The notes beneath the pieces were generated by a model. The model was not told the origin of the DNA. It did no database searches and saw only the letters and a list, made by a program, of their open reading frames with translations. Shown piece by piece: positions 9,501-18,714 of a stretch of DNA of 64,000 bases (position 1 is its first letter; the number at the start of each line of letters is the position of its first letter). This DNA is from Clostridia bacterium (GTDB taxonomy: Bacteria; Bacillota; Clostridia; Oscillospirales; Acutalibacteraceae): assembly GCA_017416765.1 (NCBI GenBank), contig JAFQBE010000005.1, positions 43,877 through 107,876 on the forward strand, in the 5' to 3' direction. The position numbers and the translations under genes are program-made.

Positions 9501-12500
9501 GACATCCAACTCAGTACACAGTTTCTCCTGTTAAGTATGACAAGTATACCCTTCATGAAACAGCATGGATGGATAAGCCCTATGCTATATCAGGTACTTC
9601 AAATGCTGGCGGTGCAACAAAATACGGAAGTACCAGCAGCACAAAATGCAGTTGCGGTTGTACTCATTGGTACAATCAGCAAACCAGACAAGTAGAGGAT
9701 TATCACATCACCCACTATGATTATACAGATACTTATTACACCTATTATTTCTGGAAGTGGGGAGGCTGGAGCAACTGGAGCGACACTCCTGTATCTGCAA
9801 CATCAAATCGTGAGGTGAATACGAGACCTCTTTACAGATATAAGAACACCGGTTTTGCTGCCGAAGAAAATAAAGACGGCGTATTCAGAACGGTTTCAGG
9901 TACTCTTGATGCCTCACTTGCCGGTGAAGAGGCGACTCTCTTTATTTATAAGATTGATGAGGCTTCCGACTGGACTGGCGAATATGTGGGCCAGACGGTT
10001 ATCGCTGAGGACGGATCTTACAGTTTTACTTTTAAGCTCAGAGAAGAGCCTTCGATAAAAACCGGTGATTTCACAATGTCCTTAGGTATTGAGGGAACAA
10101 CAGAAGCCATCACCATTGGCACTATTTCAGCTCCCAAACCTGAATATACAGTAACTTTCTATAATGACGATGGTTCAGTTATTGAAACTCAGACCGTTAC
10201 TGAGGGTGAGGCCGCAGTAACTCCTGCAAACCCTGAAAAAGAGGGCTATACCTTTGTAGGCTGGGATTCCGATCTGAGTTGTATAGATTCCGATATTAAC
10301 CTTACCGCTCGTTATATCAAAAATAGCTACACAGTTGTTTTTGTTGACTGGAGCAATAAAACGGTTGTAACAAAAACATTTGAATACGGCGATTACCTTG
10401 TTCCGCCCGAAGCAGATGAGGTTGACGGATACGACCTTGTTCGGTGGGGTGATGTTGTTCTTGGCGAAACAGTTGTAAAGGACAATATGGTTATTACGGC
10501 TGAATTTGCAAAGAAGACCTATGAAGTTAATTTTTATGATTATGAGAATAACCTTGTCAGTACACAAATTGTTCCCTATGGCGAAACACCTTCGGCGGTT
10601 GATATAACCGATAAGGATAACTATGTTTTCATTGATTGGACCAGCTATGATAACGGTCTTGAAAACACAAGCGGAGCAGTAAATTTCTATCCGACCTTTG
10701 TCTTTGAGGAAACCGTTGCTGACCCTGTTTCAAGCCTCGAAAATGGCACGTATTATGAGACTCAGACAGTTGAACTCACAACGGAAACCGAAAATGCAAT
10801 AATCTATTACACGCTTGACGGTTCGGATCCCAAAGAGGGCGGCGAGGAATATGCAGGACCGATTACCATTGACAGAAGTGTTGAGCTCAGATACTATGCC
10901 TGCGCATTTGAGAAGAATGACAGCGAAGTTATGAACAACTACTACGCAGTCAATGCAGGCGTTATGACAAGTGACTGGATGGAGTATGCAGATATTCCGC
11001 AGTATGTTCTTAACGATACTGAAACCTACACCATAACCACCGACGAGGGATACAGTTGCAAGGATGTAATTGAAACCTCCGATTATAGCTATATTCTTCA
11101 GCTTGAAAACGAAGGCTGGACAAACAACGGCTCGGAATTTGGTGAATGGAGTGACTGGAGCCTTACAGAACCCATATTTGACGGACTGGCATATGAGGTC
11201 GAAACACGGCAGCCCGATCCGGTAACTGAGTCAAGATACAGGTATGTTCGTTTTAAATATCTTGATGAAAACGGAACCGCAGTTTACTCAGCCGAAGAGG
11301 TTGAAGGTGTTGAAGGCGAATGGGAAGAGCATATCAGTGAATCAAAGCTTTCTGTTGGCGGTTTCATCAGCGGAACAACGACACCTTACTATGCTCTCAA
11401 CGGAGAAAAATGGTTTAGTCAGACTCTTGTAAATGTTGATGTCATTCCGGACTATATGATGTACCGTTACAGAATGAAAATATTCAATCTTTTCAAATGG
11501 TCTGAATGGACTGTTGGTGAACCCTCTGCTGAAGAAACCAGAGAAACAAAAACAGCTGCAATTTATCAGTACCATATTCCCGAAATGTTCATAGTAAATA
11601 TTATTCCCGATTACTCGGTTTTCGGATCTGGAAGTCAGACCCAGATAATAGTTGCAAACGAAATGCTTGAAATTGATAAGAGAGATTACGATTATGAGGG
11701 TTATGATTTTCTCGGCTTCTTTACCGACCCTGAATTTGCAACATACTGGGATTATGAAACTCAAGCTGTTACAAGCGATCTTAATCTCTATCCAAAATAT
11801 TCAGCACATACCTTTGAAGTTATCTTTGTAGATTATGACGGAACTGTACTCAGCGAAGAAACTGTAGAATACGGCGAAAGTGCTCTTGCCCCCGACGTTG
11901 GCGAAAGAGATGGATATGTATTTATCGGTTGGGATACTGACAACCTTGACTATGTAACAGAAACAATGATTGTAACTGCCCAGTATGTAACGGAAGATGA
12001 ATACTGCAAGGTTTCACTAAGCCACAGCAAGTATAACCTTATGGTTGGTACATCGTTCACTCTTGTGGCTACAATAACACCTGAAAATGCCGAAAACAAA
12101 AACCTCAACTGGTATACAGACGACACCAATGTTGCAGTTGTAAACGATGAAGGTGTTGTAACCGGTGTTAGCGAAGGTGTTGCAATTGTAACCGTTGAAG
12201 CTGAAGCTACAGGAGAAATGGTCGAATGTATTGTTAGTGTTTCAAAAAATCCGTCAGAATCTCTTTGCTTGATTTCGGGATCAAAATTAGGTCTTGATGA
12301 AGAAAACGGACTGCTCAGAGGTGTCAGCAACACTGATTGCACGGTAGAATCAATTAAGGCCGAGTTTATGAACACTGACCTTGTGTTTACCGACAAAAAC
12401 GGCAATGCTCTTGAAGACACCGCTCTGGCAGGTACAGGTACTGTTATCAGCTTCTCAAACGGTGGCAAGGTTGTCGATGAGATTACCGTTGTTGTTACAG

Positions 12501-12685
12501 GCGATATGACAGGTGACGGACTTGTTAACAACAGAGATGCTGCGATGATCACAAGATATCTGGTTGAAAAAGAAACTGCAGATTTTGCACAGATGGTTGC
12601 AATTGATGTAAACGGTGACGGATACATAAACAACCGTGATGCATCGATGGTTTCAAGATATCTTGTCGGTAAAGAAACTATCTGA
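6533..12685 (+). CDS. giant secreted dockerin protein with M23-like, SH3b and InlB-type repeats
   Basis: 2050 residues. Signal peptide about 1-43; LytM/M23-like domain about 60-215 with the HIH motif at 193-195 and Asp103, but Arg99 where M23 enzymes have the first zinc-binding His; SH3b domains near 258-325 and 505-575; Fn3-like about 580-665; several InlB B-type repeats (GYTFTGW, GYTFVGWD, GYVFIGWD); recurrent Trp-rich segments (WSDWSE, GWSNWSD, GEWSDWS); a chitobiase-type C domain (YYTLDGSDP); Big_2 about 1830-1905; and a C-terminal type-I-like dockerin about 1988-2050 with two calcium loops (DMTGDGLVNNRD, DVNGDGYINNRD). Probably wall- or mucin-interacting and docked on the cohesins beside it. 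With the Arg substitution, peptidase activity is uncertain. Confidence 0.85.
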   Translation: MKNTFKRVVASLLVAVMLFGSAPIESLTGIDFSSLFAIEAEAAKEDEELNGTVLFTSVAADGYENAIFPMEYMYINQGECTGNHTWKKYNSEGAFSRYRYANDLTGKDGEIDGFYAPFTCVITDIDWDTASNSIFLKSKDPVHYADGRLQHMYITIGHDWYIDNLIALGEGAVIPQGTVFYQEGCKGIGTGNHIHMEIFTSMDLKSANSPVHIYDAFFVPTEGVKIKKPLYSNWRYLSKDEYTDNRDPYLSQKESEYAQYTANKSGFYMKKEPFADAENAVEAAVSKGQQFVVTGFIGDNGHGSKWYYTEYKGVQGWIYSGHLSKNPQQTLKPVVFEANYHDNNNVAAALDGRTHTKGKTFSVRGTLTSYTKNIVDVKATIYKTSLFGIVTSTACTGNLTNNSKICTLSKNGIIDNAMTFKSLGEGNYRLEISVKLDGSKDYIVVEKASFCVVDPNKTSQAEEIIDALKVILKKTDELVKPVEPDNKPSTDKTPVNNTVSAPTYNTGVYRTTSADNLNIRTGPGSGYSLATSAIPRSTEVEVTEISSNGWGKTVYNGKTGWICLKYATWIRALETVKKPDAPTVKLTSEANVPTGAIVGASWNAVANADTYTAYLKDSNGTVVDTSEGITGRSVSFTVSNAGKYHITVCAVNEKYSVESVASSSFTAHAPLTVSFVDWDGRTETRSVAYGSNAIAPDPPTREGYTFTGWEGNYEKVTTNLTIHAGYKINTYNVKFIDRDGNQLGSTQRINYGSSAVEPEDKNIPTGWVFVGWDTDEWTEVKRDLTVTASYKWGNDELPVMVTNVKADLISGGYNVTFNVSCTEAVTNGRAVVAIKTAEGKLISTTESEAFSLASGTSDYPKSIYTPADSPASIAEVYVVNSFKDAVPISSSKSCTIDLHDQWSDWSENKPADNLYNEIETKVQYKYRDKQFTTASSKTLSGWTHYDTTSTSSRGSSTSYVGAINTDAHKRTVSTWTETFYKTQYKYNHYRHPTQYTVSPVKYDKYTLHETAWMDKPYAISGTSNAGGATKYGSTSSTKCSCGCTHWYNQQTRQVEDYHITHYDYTDTYYTYYFWKWGGWSNWSDTPVSATSNREVNTRPLYRYKNTGFAAEENKDGVFRTVSGTLDASLAGEEATLFIYKIDEASDWTGEYVGQTVIAEDGSYSFTFKLREEPSIKTGDFTMSLGIEGTTEAITIGTISAPKPEYTVTFYNDDGSVIETQTVTEGEAAVTPANPEKEGYTFVGWDSDLSCIDSDINLTARYIKNSYTVVFVDWSNKTVVTKTFEYGDYLVPPEADEVDGYDLVRWGDVVLGETVVKDNMVITAEFAKKTYEVNFYDYENNLVSTQIVPYGETPSAVDITDKDNYVFIDWTSYDNGLENTSGAVNFYPTFVFEETVADPVSSLENGTYYETQTVELTTETENAIIYYTLDGSDPKEGGEEYAGPITIDRSVELRYYACAFEKNDSEVMNNYYAVNAGVMTSDWMEYADIPQYVLNDTETYTITTDEGYSCKDVIETSDYSYILQLENEGWTNNGSEFGEWSDWSLTEPIFDGLAYEVETRQPDPVTESRYRYVRFKYLDENGTAVYSAEEVEGVEGEWEEHISESKLSVGGFISGTTTPYYALNGEKWFSQTLVNVDVIPDYMMYRYRMKIFNLFKWSEWTVGEPSAEETRETKTAAIYQYHIPEMFIVNIIPDYSVFGSGSQTQIIVANEMLEIDKRDYDYEGYDFLGFFTDPEFATYWDYETQAVTSDLNLYPKYSAHTFEVIFVDYDGTVLSEETVEYGESALAPDVGERDGYVFIGWDTDNLDYVTETMIVTAQYVTEDEYCKVSLSHSKYNLMVGTSFTLVATITPENAENKNLNWYTDDTNVAVVNDEGVVTGVSEGVAIVTVEAEATGEMVECIVSVSKNPSESLCLISGSKLGLDEENGLLRGVSNTDCTVESIKAEFMNTDLVFTDKNGNALEDTALAGTGTVISFSNGGKVVDEITVVVTGDMTGDGLVNNRDAAMITRYLVEKETADFAQMVAIDVNGDGYINNRDASMVSRYLVGKETI

Positions 12686-12838
12686 ATTTAAATTGTTCCG
12701 AAGAGCCCTTTTCGGCTTATCGGATATGGTATGTGGGACAAAGAGTTTCTTTGTCCCCTGTACCGACATAGTCTGAAAGAGAAACCTTTCAAGCTGTGTC
12801 GGTGCAGTTGCATTTTTAATACCGGGAGGTAATGTTTA
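12686..12838 (+). promoter_or_regulatory. structured intergenic leader before scaffoldin gene
   Basis: Three hairpins: CCGAA/TTCGG (12698-12715), a 10-bp GGGACAAAGA/TCTTTGTCCC (12735-12757) and an 11-bp CTGTACCGACA/TGTCGGTGCAG (12758-12807) that contains an inner TGAAAG/CTTTCA helix. None has a good T tract, so they look like processing or stability elements, not terminators. No riboswitch class was recognised. The scaffoldin SD GGGAGG follows. Confidence 0.5.
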
Positions 12839-15800
12839 ATGAAAAATAAGCTTTTAAAATATTTAACATTTGCGCTTTCGATTGCCGTGATATTTTCGGC
12901 TGTTCCGCTGAACTGCAATAATTCTCTAATGTTTTCGGCTGTTGCAGCTGAAGAAGAGCAGGATTCAACCTCTAACCCGACTTATTCGGGCACCTGCGGT
13001 GAAGACCTTACTTGGACGTTATGCGCCGGTGTACTAACAATTTCCGGTACGGGAGAAATGGACTATTGGTCCTCAATAAGCTCTGTTCCGTGGTATTCGT
13101 ACCGCTCAGAGATCAATGAAGTTAATATTGATGACCGTGTAACCACCTTAGGCAGATATTTTTGCTATGAATGTACCGCTTTAACCCAAGTGGATCTACC
13201 TGAAAGCCTTACCCTGATAGATGCTTGTGCGTTCAGCGGTACAAGCTTAATTGAAATTACAATTCCGGATACAGTAGAAACTATTGGTATGAAAGCCTTT
13301 GAAAGCACTAATATTTCCTCTTTTTTTGTGCCTAAAAGCGTATCATCGTTGGATGAAAGTTCTTTCGATAGTAAAAAACTTGCTGAGATTATTGTTGACC
13401 CTGAAAATAGTTTTTATGCTTCAAAGGATTCTGTTTTATTTGATAAAAATATCACTAAACTTATTCAGTATCCGTTTAAAAATACCCGTACAAGCTATAA
13501 AGTTCCTAATAGTGTAACCGTAATTTCAAATGGAGCTTTTAAATCTGCACAAAATTTACTTTCGATCACTCTTCCTGAGGGCTTGATTTCAATTAAGGAT
13601 TATGCGTTTGAATATTGCACATCCCTTACTGAGATAACTTTGCCCGGTACTTTGGCCAAGTTGAATAATTCAATGGCTATTTTTTCCAATTGTTTTTCGC
13701 TTGAAAAAGTTGTAATAGAAGAAGGCGTTACTTATCTTGGCGGTTATACGTTTATTTCGTGTGATTCACTTGAAGTTGTAGTTCTTCCACAAACATATTC
13801 TATAATTGGCGAATATATGTTTTATGGTTGTAAAGCATTGAAAACTGTTGCTTTTTCAAACAATGTTATACGTATCGGTTCAAATGCTTTCGGAAGCTGT
13901 GATTCTTTAAACTCTGTTTATTATTCAGGCTCAAAGGATGATTGGGGTTCGATTACAATTGACAGTGGTAATTCAGCGTTAAATTCTACAGCAAAAACAT
14001 TTGATGCAAAAACTTACCAACTGTCATATTATTCTGATGCATCAGAACAGATGCTATGTTCTCAAACAAAATATAGCGGAGTTACTTATCCGTTGACTGG
14101 CACGATTCCTCAAAAACAGATTGAAATTGTCCTTGATGCAAATGGCGGCAAAGTTGCTGAAAGCACATTTGCTTATGATGCCGAATTTGTAAAATGGAAT
14201 TCTTCACCGGATATGAGCGGAACAGCCTTTTGTTCTTATTCGAACTTTGCAAACGACGAGAATACGGAATTATATGCTCAATGGAACTACCAAACGGCAG
14301 AAAGACTCCCTGTTCCTTACAGAGAAAATTATGTTTTTTGCGGTTGGTATACTGCTGGAAGCGACGGTAAAAAAATGGGAGAGTTAGATGATCTTTCTCA
14401 GGACATGACGCTTTTAGCTCAGTGGGAGCGTCCGAAGTTTACTGTCAGCTTTGATTCAAACGGATCGGATGAGGTTTTTGACGACATAACAGTAATTTAT
14501 TCTGGTCTTTATGGCTCCTTGCCAATACCGGCAAGAAATGGTTATACCTTTGAGGGATGGCATACATCCGTTAATAATGGAACGCTCATTACCGAGCAAA
14601 CCACTGTTGAAATCACTGATGATCAAGTGCTTTATGCGGTTTGGTCTCCGAATGTATATACTGTAAGCTTTGATCCCGGTGAAGGCGAGTGCAATATATC
14701 AGATAAAAATATAGAATTTGATGATTGCTACGGACAGTTGCCTGTTCCGACACGTATCGGCTATACATTTCTTGGTTGGTATAAAACACAGTCTTACAAT
14801 GAACTTATAACGGAGGAATCAATAGTTTCCGTTTCCGGTGATCATTATCTCTATGCATTATGGTCAGCTAATGAATATACGGTTATGTTTGATCCCGGCG
14901 AAGGTGAGTGCGACATAACTGAAAAAACAGTTATTTTTGATACTTATTATGGTGAGCTCCCTGTTGCTGAAAGAACCGGATATAATTTTCTTGGCTGGTT
15001 TGATTCTCAAGGTAATCATATAACACATGACTCGCTTGTTAAAATAACTCAATCGCAGACATTCTATGCATCATGGGATGTGTTAGTTGTTACAGTGAAT
15101 TTCGACTCTGATGACGGAGAGTGTTCTTTTTCTAAAAAAGATATTGAGTATGGTCAGACTTACAGCGAACTGCCACAAGCATACAAAGATAAAATGCTGT
15201 TTGTAGGTTGGTATACAGGTCAGAACGATGGAGAAAAGATAAACGAATCAACGATAATGACTCAAACTCAAAGCCATACCTTGTATGCGAAGTTTAAGAG
15301 CTTTACTTTATCTGTAAATGAATTGCCGATTAAAACAAATTATTATTTATTTGAAAAACTTGATTTATTCGGATTATCGTTGTTGGTTTACACAGAAGAT
15401 GGAGAAAGCATACTGATTGATGACGGATTTACAGTTTCGCAGCCTGATATGAATACAACCGGAATTAAAGAAGTTACGGTTTCGTTTAACGGAATCAGTT
15501 GTTCCTTTGAAATTGAAGTTTTAGATTTTGCAGTTACCAGACTCGAAATTAGCAATCCCATTACCAAAAATGAATATTTTGTTGGAGAATATTTGGATAC
15601 AGAGGGTTTGGAAATTATGGCGGAGAATGAAAATGGGATAAAGGTTAAAATTCCCACATCATTTGTTGATTTTTCTGTTGAGCAATTTTCAAGTCCCGGC
15701 AAAAAACTTATCAAGGTTTATTATGGTGGTAAATATACAACATTTTTTGTTACTGTAAAAGAAAAAGATATTACAGCAATTGAAATTACAACCCTTCCAA

Positions 15801-17866
15801 ACAAAACGACATATACAGTCGGTGATGATTTTGACGCGACGGGAATGGAATTGACGGCAAGTTATAATGATTCAAGCACAAAAATTATTACAAGCGGCTA
15901 CACAATAAACTGTAATATGGAAGCTGCCGGAACAGAGATTGTCACTGTATCGTATACAGAAAACGGGATTACGGTCACCACAGATTTCACGATTACGGTA
16001 AATGAAAAGCAGGCCGACGGTAAAACGACAATAGCGGCCTCTTATGCTACTGTTCAAGCAGGAGAAACCGTGGCGATTCCTTTTATTGTGGAGCAAAATA
16101 CAGGCTTTATGGGTTTTGCCATTGAAATAAGCTATGATGATGCTGTTTTGGCTCCGGTAAGTGTTTCAGCAGGAGAGATACTCTCATCAGGTAATCTCAA
16201 CGACAGCATTGGCGGTGTTGTTGAAAGCGGAACACTCAAAGTGGTGTTCTATGCTTCCAAAAACATAACTGCTGACGGAACGCTTTTCACAGTTGAGTTT
16301 GAGGCTATTAAGGATGTGTCCAGTCAGCTGAGTAAAGTGGAAATCAAGGCGATTGAAGCAGACTGTTTTGATGAAGATTGGAACACGGTTTACTTTAATA
16401 CTTCTCCGTTTGAAATTCAGATTATTTCAAGCGTTGGAACTGTGCCGTATATTGCTTTTGCGGATGCTTTTGCAGATGAATCAAATAGAATAATTCTTCC
16501 GCTCAAGCTTAAAAATATGCTTGGGGTGACAGAGTTTAAATTTGAACTTGTGTGTGATAGAGATGTTATGTTGCCCAATACGGTTATTTGCAGCGGTTTG
16601 CCTGATGGAAATGTTGAACTAACTCATTCCGGTAAAAAGTATTATCTGAAGTGGTCAGGTACAAAAATTGTTCAGGATGAAGTAGTGTTAAACATATATT
16701 TTGAGGCTTCAGAGTTTGCTTCGGGCGAAACAGATGTAACAGTTGCTTGCATTATTCCCGAGAATATCGATGATATCGGTACAGTGGTTTCTATCAATAA
16801 GCTGCTGCCCAAAACAACAAGACTTGAAACTGACCTTGCAATAACAAGTGCAGGTGGTACTGTTAGAATTCCGGTTTATATAAAGTATAATAACGGAATT
16901 ATGGGATTTGGACTTACTGTTGAATATGACGATAGCATACTTACTCCCATTTCAGTCAGTAGAGGCGAAATACTAACAGATGGATTAATGGATAACAATA
17001 TTTCCAGGGCATCCGGAAGCTTTAAAATTGTGTGGAACAATACTGCTAACCTTACAAAGGATGGAGAGCTTTTGGTTCTTGAATTTGCCGTTGCATCAAA
17101 TATAGATATTTGTGTGTCAGATATTTCATTTGCTTATTCCCAACAGGATACATACAACGAGGCTTGGCAAGATGTTGAACTTAAAATTGAGAACACCGCT
17201 GTACTTATTGATCCGATTTATGTTGTGCCACAATCGGGTGCAGTTGAAAACAACGGCTATGTCTACGGGCTTAAAGCCGGTCTCGAAAGTCTTGATGGTT
17301 ATTTTGAAACAGTCAGCGAAGACATAGAATTTTATGCTATTGCTTCGGCTTCGAGGTTTGGCAGCGGTTCAGTTGTCGGAGTTCAGTACAATGGAAATAC
17401 TGTGGATGTTTATAAAACTATTCTATTCGGCGATGTCAACGGTGACGGATGGTATGACGGTGAGGATGCATTCCTTGTAAATCTCATCGTTGCAGGTCTG
17501 CTTACAGAAGAAAATCTTCCCGATTATATGTGGAAAGCGGCCGACTGTAACCATGACGGTTTAATCAACGAGGTTGATATGGATTTGCTTATGGGCGCAG
17601 GCTTGAGAAAGAATGACATCGATCAGAATGTGGCTCAGGAAGAACTAATAACACAAACTGCATATATTGAATATGCTTCCCTCATTGACCAATCCGCAGG
17701 GCTCAATGTTCAGCTCGATACAGACGATGCAGAGATGGGGACAACAGATACCGAAAACAGAACCAAACAGCCTGCTGACGAAATCAATATTGAAACAATA
17801 ATTGCTACAATATTTGATTTTATCAAAAAGCTATTCACACTTGTGTTTTTATTCATAATTAAATAA
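12839..17866 (+). CDS. scaffoldin-like protein: LRR, InlB repeats, cohesins, dockerin, membrane tail
   Basis: 1675 residues. Signal peptide about 1-34; BspA-type leucine-rich repeats about 45-370; InlB/Flg_new repeats about 390-800 (GYTFEGWH, GYTFLGWY, GYNFLGWF); Ig-like Big_3 modules about 820-1060; cohesin-type modules starting near 1060, 1198 (divergent) and 1326; a dockerin-like pair of calcium loops about 1530-1600 (DVNGDGWYDGED, DCNHDGLINEVD); and a hydrophobic C-terminal tail 1651-1675. Cohesins 1 and 3 carry the cluster's GFMGF/GIMGF and NDS/DNN motifs. Carrying both cohesins and a dockerin is the definition of an adaptor scaffoldin; the LRR/InlB part suggests adhesion to host or particle surfaces, not cellulose (no CBM seen). 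Confidence 0.85.
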   Translation: MKNKLLKYLTFALSIAVIFSAVPLNCNNSLMFSAVAAEEEQDSTSNPTYSGTCGEDLTWTLCAGVLTISGTGEMDYWSSISSVPWYSYRSEINEVNIDDRVTTLGRYFCYECTALTQVDLPESLTLIDACAFSGTSLIEITIPDTVETIGMKAFESTNISSFFVPKSVSSLDESSFDSKKLAEIIVDPENSFYASKDSVLFDKNITKLIQYPFKNTRTSYKVPNSVTVISNGAFKSAQNLLSITLPEGLISIKDYAFEYCTSLTEITLPGTLAKLNNSMAIFSNCFSLEKVVIEEGVTYLGGYTFISCDSLEVVVLPQTYSIIGEYMFYGCKALKTVAFSNNVIRIGSNAFGSCDSLNSVYYSGSKDDWGSITIDSGNSALNSTAKTFDAKTYQLSYYSDASEQMLCSQTKYSGVTYPLTGTIPQKQIEIVLDANGGKVAESTFAYDAEFVKWNSSPDMSGTAFCSYSNFANDENTELYAQWNYQTAERLPVPYRENYVFCGWYTAGSDGKKMGELDDLSQDMTLLAQWERPKFTVSFDSNGSDEVFDDITVIYSGLYGSLPIPARNGYTFEGWHTSVNNGTLITEQTTVEITDDQVLYAVWSPNVYTVSFDPGEGECNISDKNIEFDDCYGQLPVPTRIGYTFLGWYKTQSYNELITEESIVSVSGDHYLYALWSANEYTVMFDPGEGECDITEKTVIFDTYYGELPVAERTGYNFLGWFDSQGNHITHDSLVKITQSQTFYASWDVLVVTVNFDSDDGECSFSKKDIEYGQTYSELPQAYKDKMLFVGWYTGQNDGEKINESTIMTQTQSHTLYAKFKSFTLSVNELPIKTNYYLFEKLDLFGLSLLVYTEDGESILIDDGFTVSQPDMNTTGIKEVTVSFNGISCSFEIEVLDFAVTRLEISNPITKNEYFVGEYLDTEGLEIMAENENGIKVKIPTSFVDFSVEQFSSPGKKLIKVYYGGKYTTFFVTVKEKDITAIEITTLPNKTTYTVGDDFDATGMELTASYNDSSTKIITSGYTINCNMEAAGTEIVTVSYTENGITVTTDFTITVNEKQADGKTTIAASYATVQAGETVAIPFIVEQNTGFMGFAIEISYDDAVLAPVSVSAGEILSSGNLNDSIGGVVESGTLKVVFYASKNITADGTLFTVEFEAIKDVSSQLSKVEIKAIEADCFDEDWNTVYFNTSPFEIQIISSVGTVPYIAFADAFADESNRIILPLKLKNMLGVTEFKFELVCDRDVMLPNTVICSGLPDGNVELTHSGKKYYLKWSGTKIVQDEVVLNIYFEASEFASGETDVTVACIIPENIDDIGTVVSINKLLPKTTRLETDLAITSAGGTVRIPVYIKYNNGIMGFGLTVEYDDSILTPISVSRGEILTDGLMDNNISRASGSFKIVWNNTANLTKDGELLVLEFAVASNIDICVSDISFAYSQQDTYNEAWQDVELKIENTAVLIDPIYVVPQSGAVENNGYVYGLKAGLESLDGYFETVSEDIEFYAIASASRFGSGSVVGVQYNGNTVDVYKTILFGDVNGDGWYDGEDAFLVNLIVAGLLTEENLPDYMWKAADCNHDGLINEVDMDLLMGAGLRKNDIDQNVAQEELITQTAYIEYASLIDQSAGLNVQLDTDDAEMGTTDTENRTKQPADEINIETIIATIFDFIKKLFTLVFLFIIK

Positions 17867-17884
17867 CTTATATAAACTCATTAA

Positions 17885-17961
17885 CACCCGATTGAGCGTA
17901 AAAACTCAGTCGGGTGGTGATCTTTAACCCCTGAACGAAATGGCACCCGTTTCAGGGGGTT
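17885..17961 (+). terminator. tandem terminator hairpins after scaffoldin
   Basis: CACCCGATTGAG/CTCAGTCGGGTG (17885-17916) is followed by AACCCCTGAA/TTCAGGGGGTT (17926-17961). T tracts are modest (gatcttt, aattta), but two strong stems immediately after a long operon support termination. Confidence 0.6.
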
Positions 17962-17995
17962 AATTTATGCCTAAAATCAGATAAAAACACAGTTT

Positions 17996-18685
17996 TTGCT
18001 AAAAATCAGCCCGTCTTTAGCAAGAAAAGTGCAATTGAATTTTGTAGTGTCAGGTATTCTTACATTATTTGTATGATTAATGAATCACGATAGGAGTAAA
18101 AATCACTGCGCAAGTGATTGAAAAATCCCGTTTTAGTTCAACCGTCAGGGATAGAAATTGCGAAGGTGGTTGAATGAAATAAATCAAGAAGGGAGTAAAG
18201 CGGTATGCACTTTCGGTCCGAACATAGCAGACGAAACCAAATAGCCTCATAAAGGACACGGTGTCATTGAGGTGTGCAGCAAAAGTGTGCTGCGTTCGTT
18301 TGCGGAAAAGTGCGTACCCGATGTAATCCGAACAGCTTGTGTATATGCAAGGGTGTTCGGAGCAGCAGTGAGAATGTCAGCGAAAACATTGCCTGTGCTG
18401 GTGCTTTGTTTGAGCTGGCACTTCTCACAGACACGGCAGCTTTTCGAAAGAAAAGAGCCGGTCTTACTAACGGTTATTCAGGTTATTAACCGGAATAACC
18501 AGTTAGTAGGGCGAATAAACGGTTTCCGTATATACGGAATTCGTTTTGGCGTTATGGTTTGCATCGACCTTAACGGATGGCTTGTTCAGAACAAGTTATC
18601 GCTTCCGGATGAAGCCCCCGAACAGTTTAACACTAATTTTTTAGTGGGCGTTTTGATAAAGTGACGTTGCTATGCAGAACACTTT
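17996..18685 (+). ncRNA. candidate large structured noncoding RNA
   Basis: This 690-nt stretch is unusually dense in strong stems. Hairpins: TTGCTAAA/TTTAGCAA (17996-18023); AATCACT/AGTGATT (18101-18119); a possible H-type pseudoknot ATCCC/GGGAT with TTCAACC/GGTTGAA (18125-18174); CCTCA/TGAGG with inner GACA/TGTC (18245-18272); GCAGC/GCTGC (18276-18293); CCGAACA/TGTTCGG (18328-18360); a 14-bp helix with one bulge (18368-18428); a stem capped by a GAAA tetraloop (18429-18464); a 15-bp helix with one bulge (18465-18508); TTCCGTATATACGGAA (18524-18539); CTTGTT/AACAAG (18581-18595); GCTTC/GAAGC; CACTAA/TTAGTG (18631-18646); AAAGTG/CACTTT (18658-18685). It directly precedes a tyrosine recombinase. 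Size and mobile context recall ROOL or GOLLD RNAs, but I cannot confirm a family. Strand is inferred from the downstream gene. Confidence 0.55.
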
Positions 18686-18714
18686 CTGAATATTGAGGAA
18701 AGGAGAAAAAGGCC

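Noticed and set aside
12686-12838. Riboswitch (c-di-GMP type) in the scaffoldin leader
   Set aside because: The stems do not show the conserved aptamer core; only plain hairpins were found.
18272-18664. A 130-residue plus-strand reading frame inside the structured region
   Set aside because: No SD before its start, low-complexity shifts in composition, no recognisable family, and it is cut through by many perfect stems. More likely a chance frame in noncoding structured DNA.
17996-18685. Group II intron
   Set aside because: No domain V-like hairpin, no boundary consensus and no reverse transcriptase nearby.
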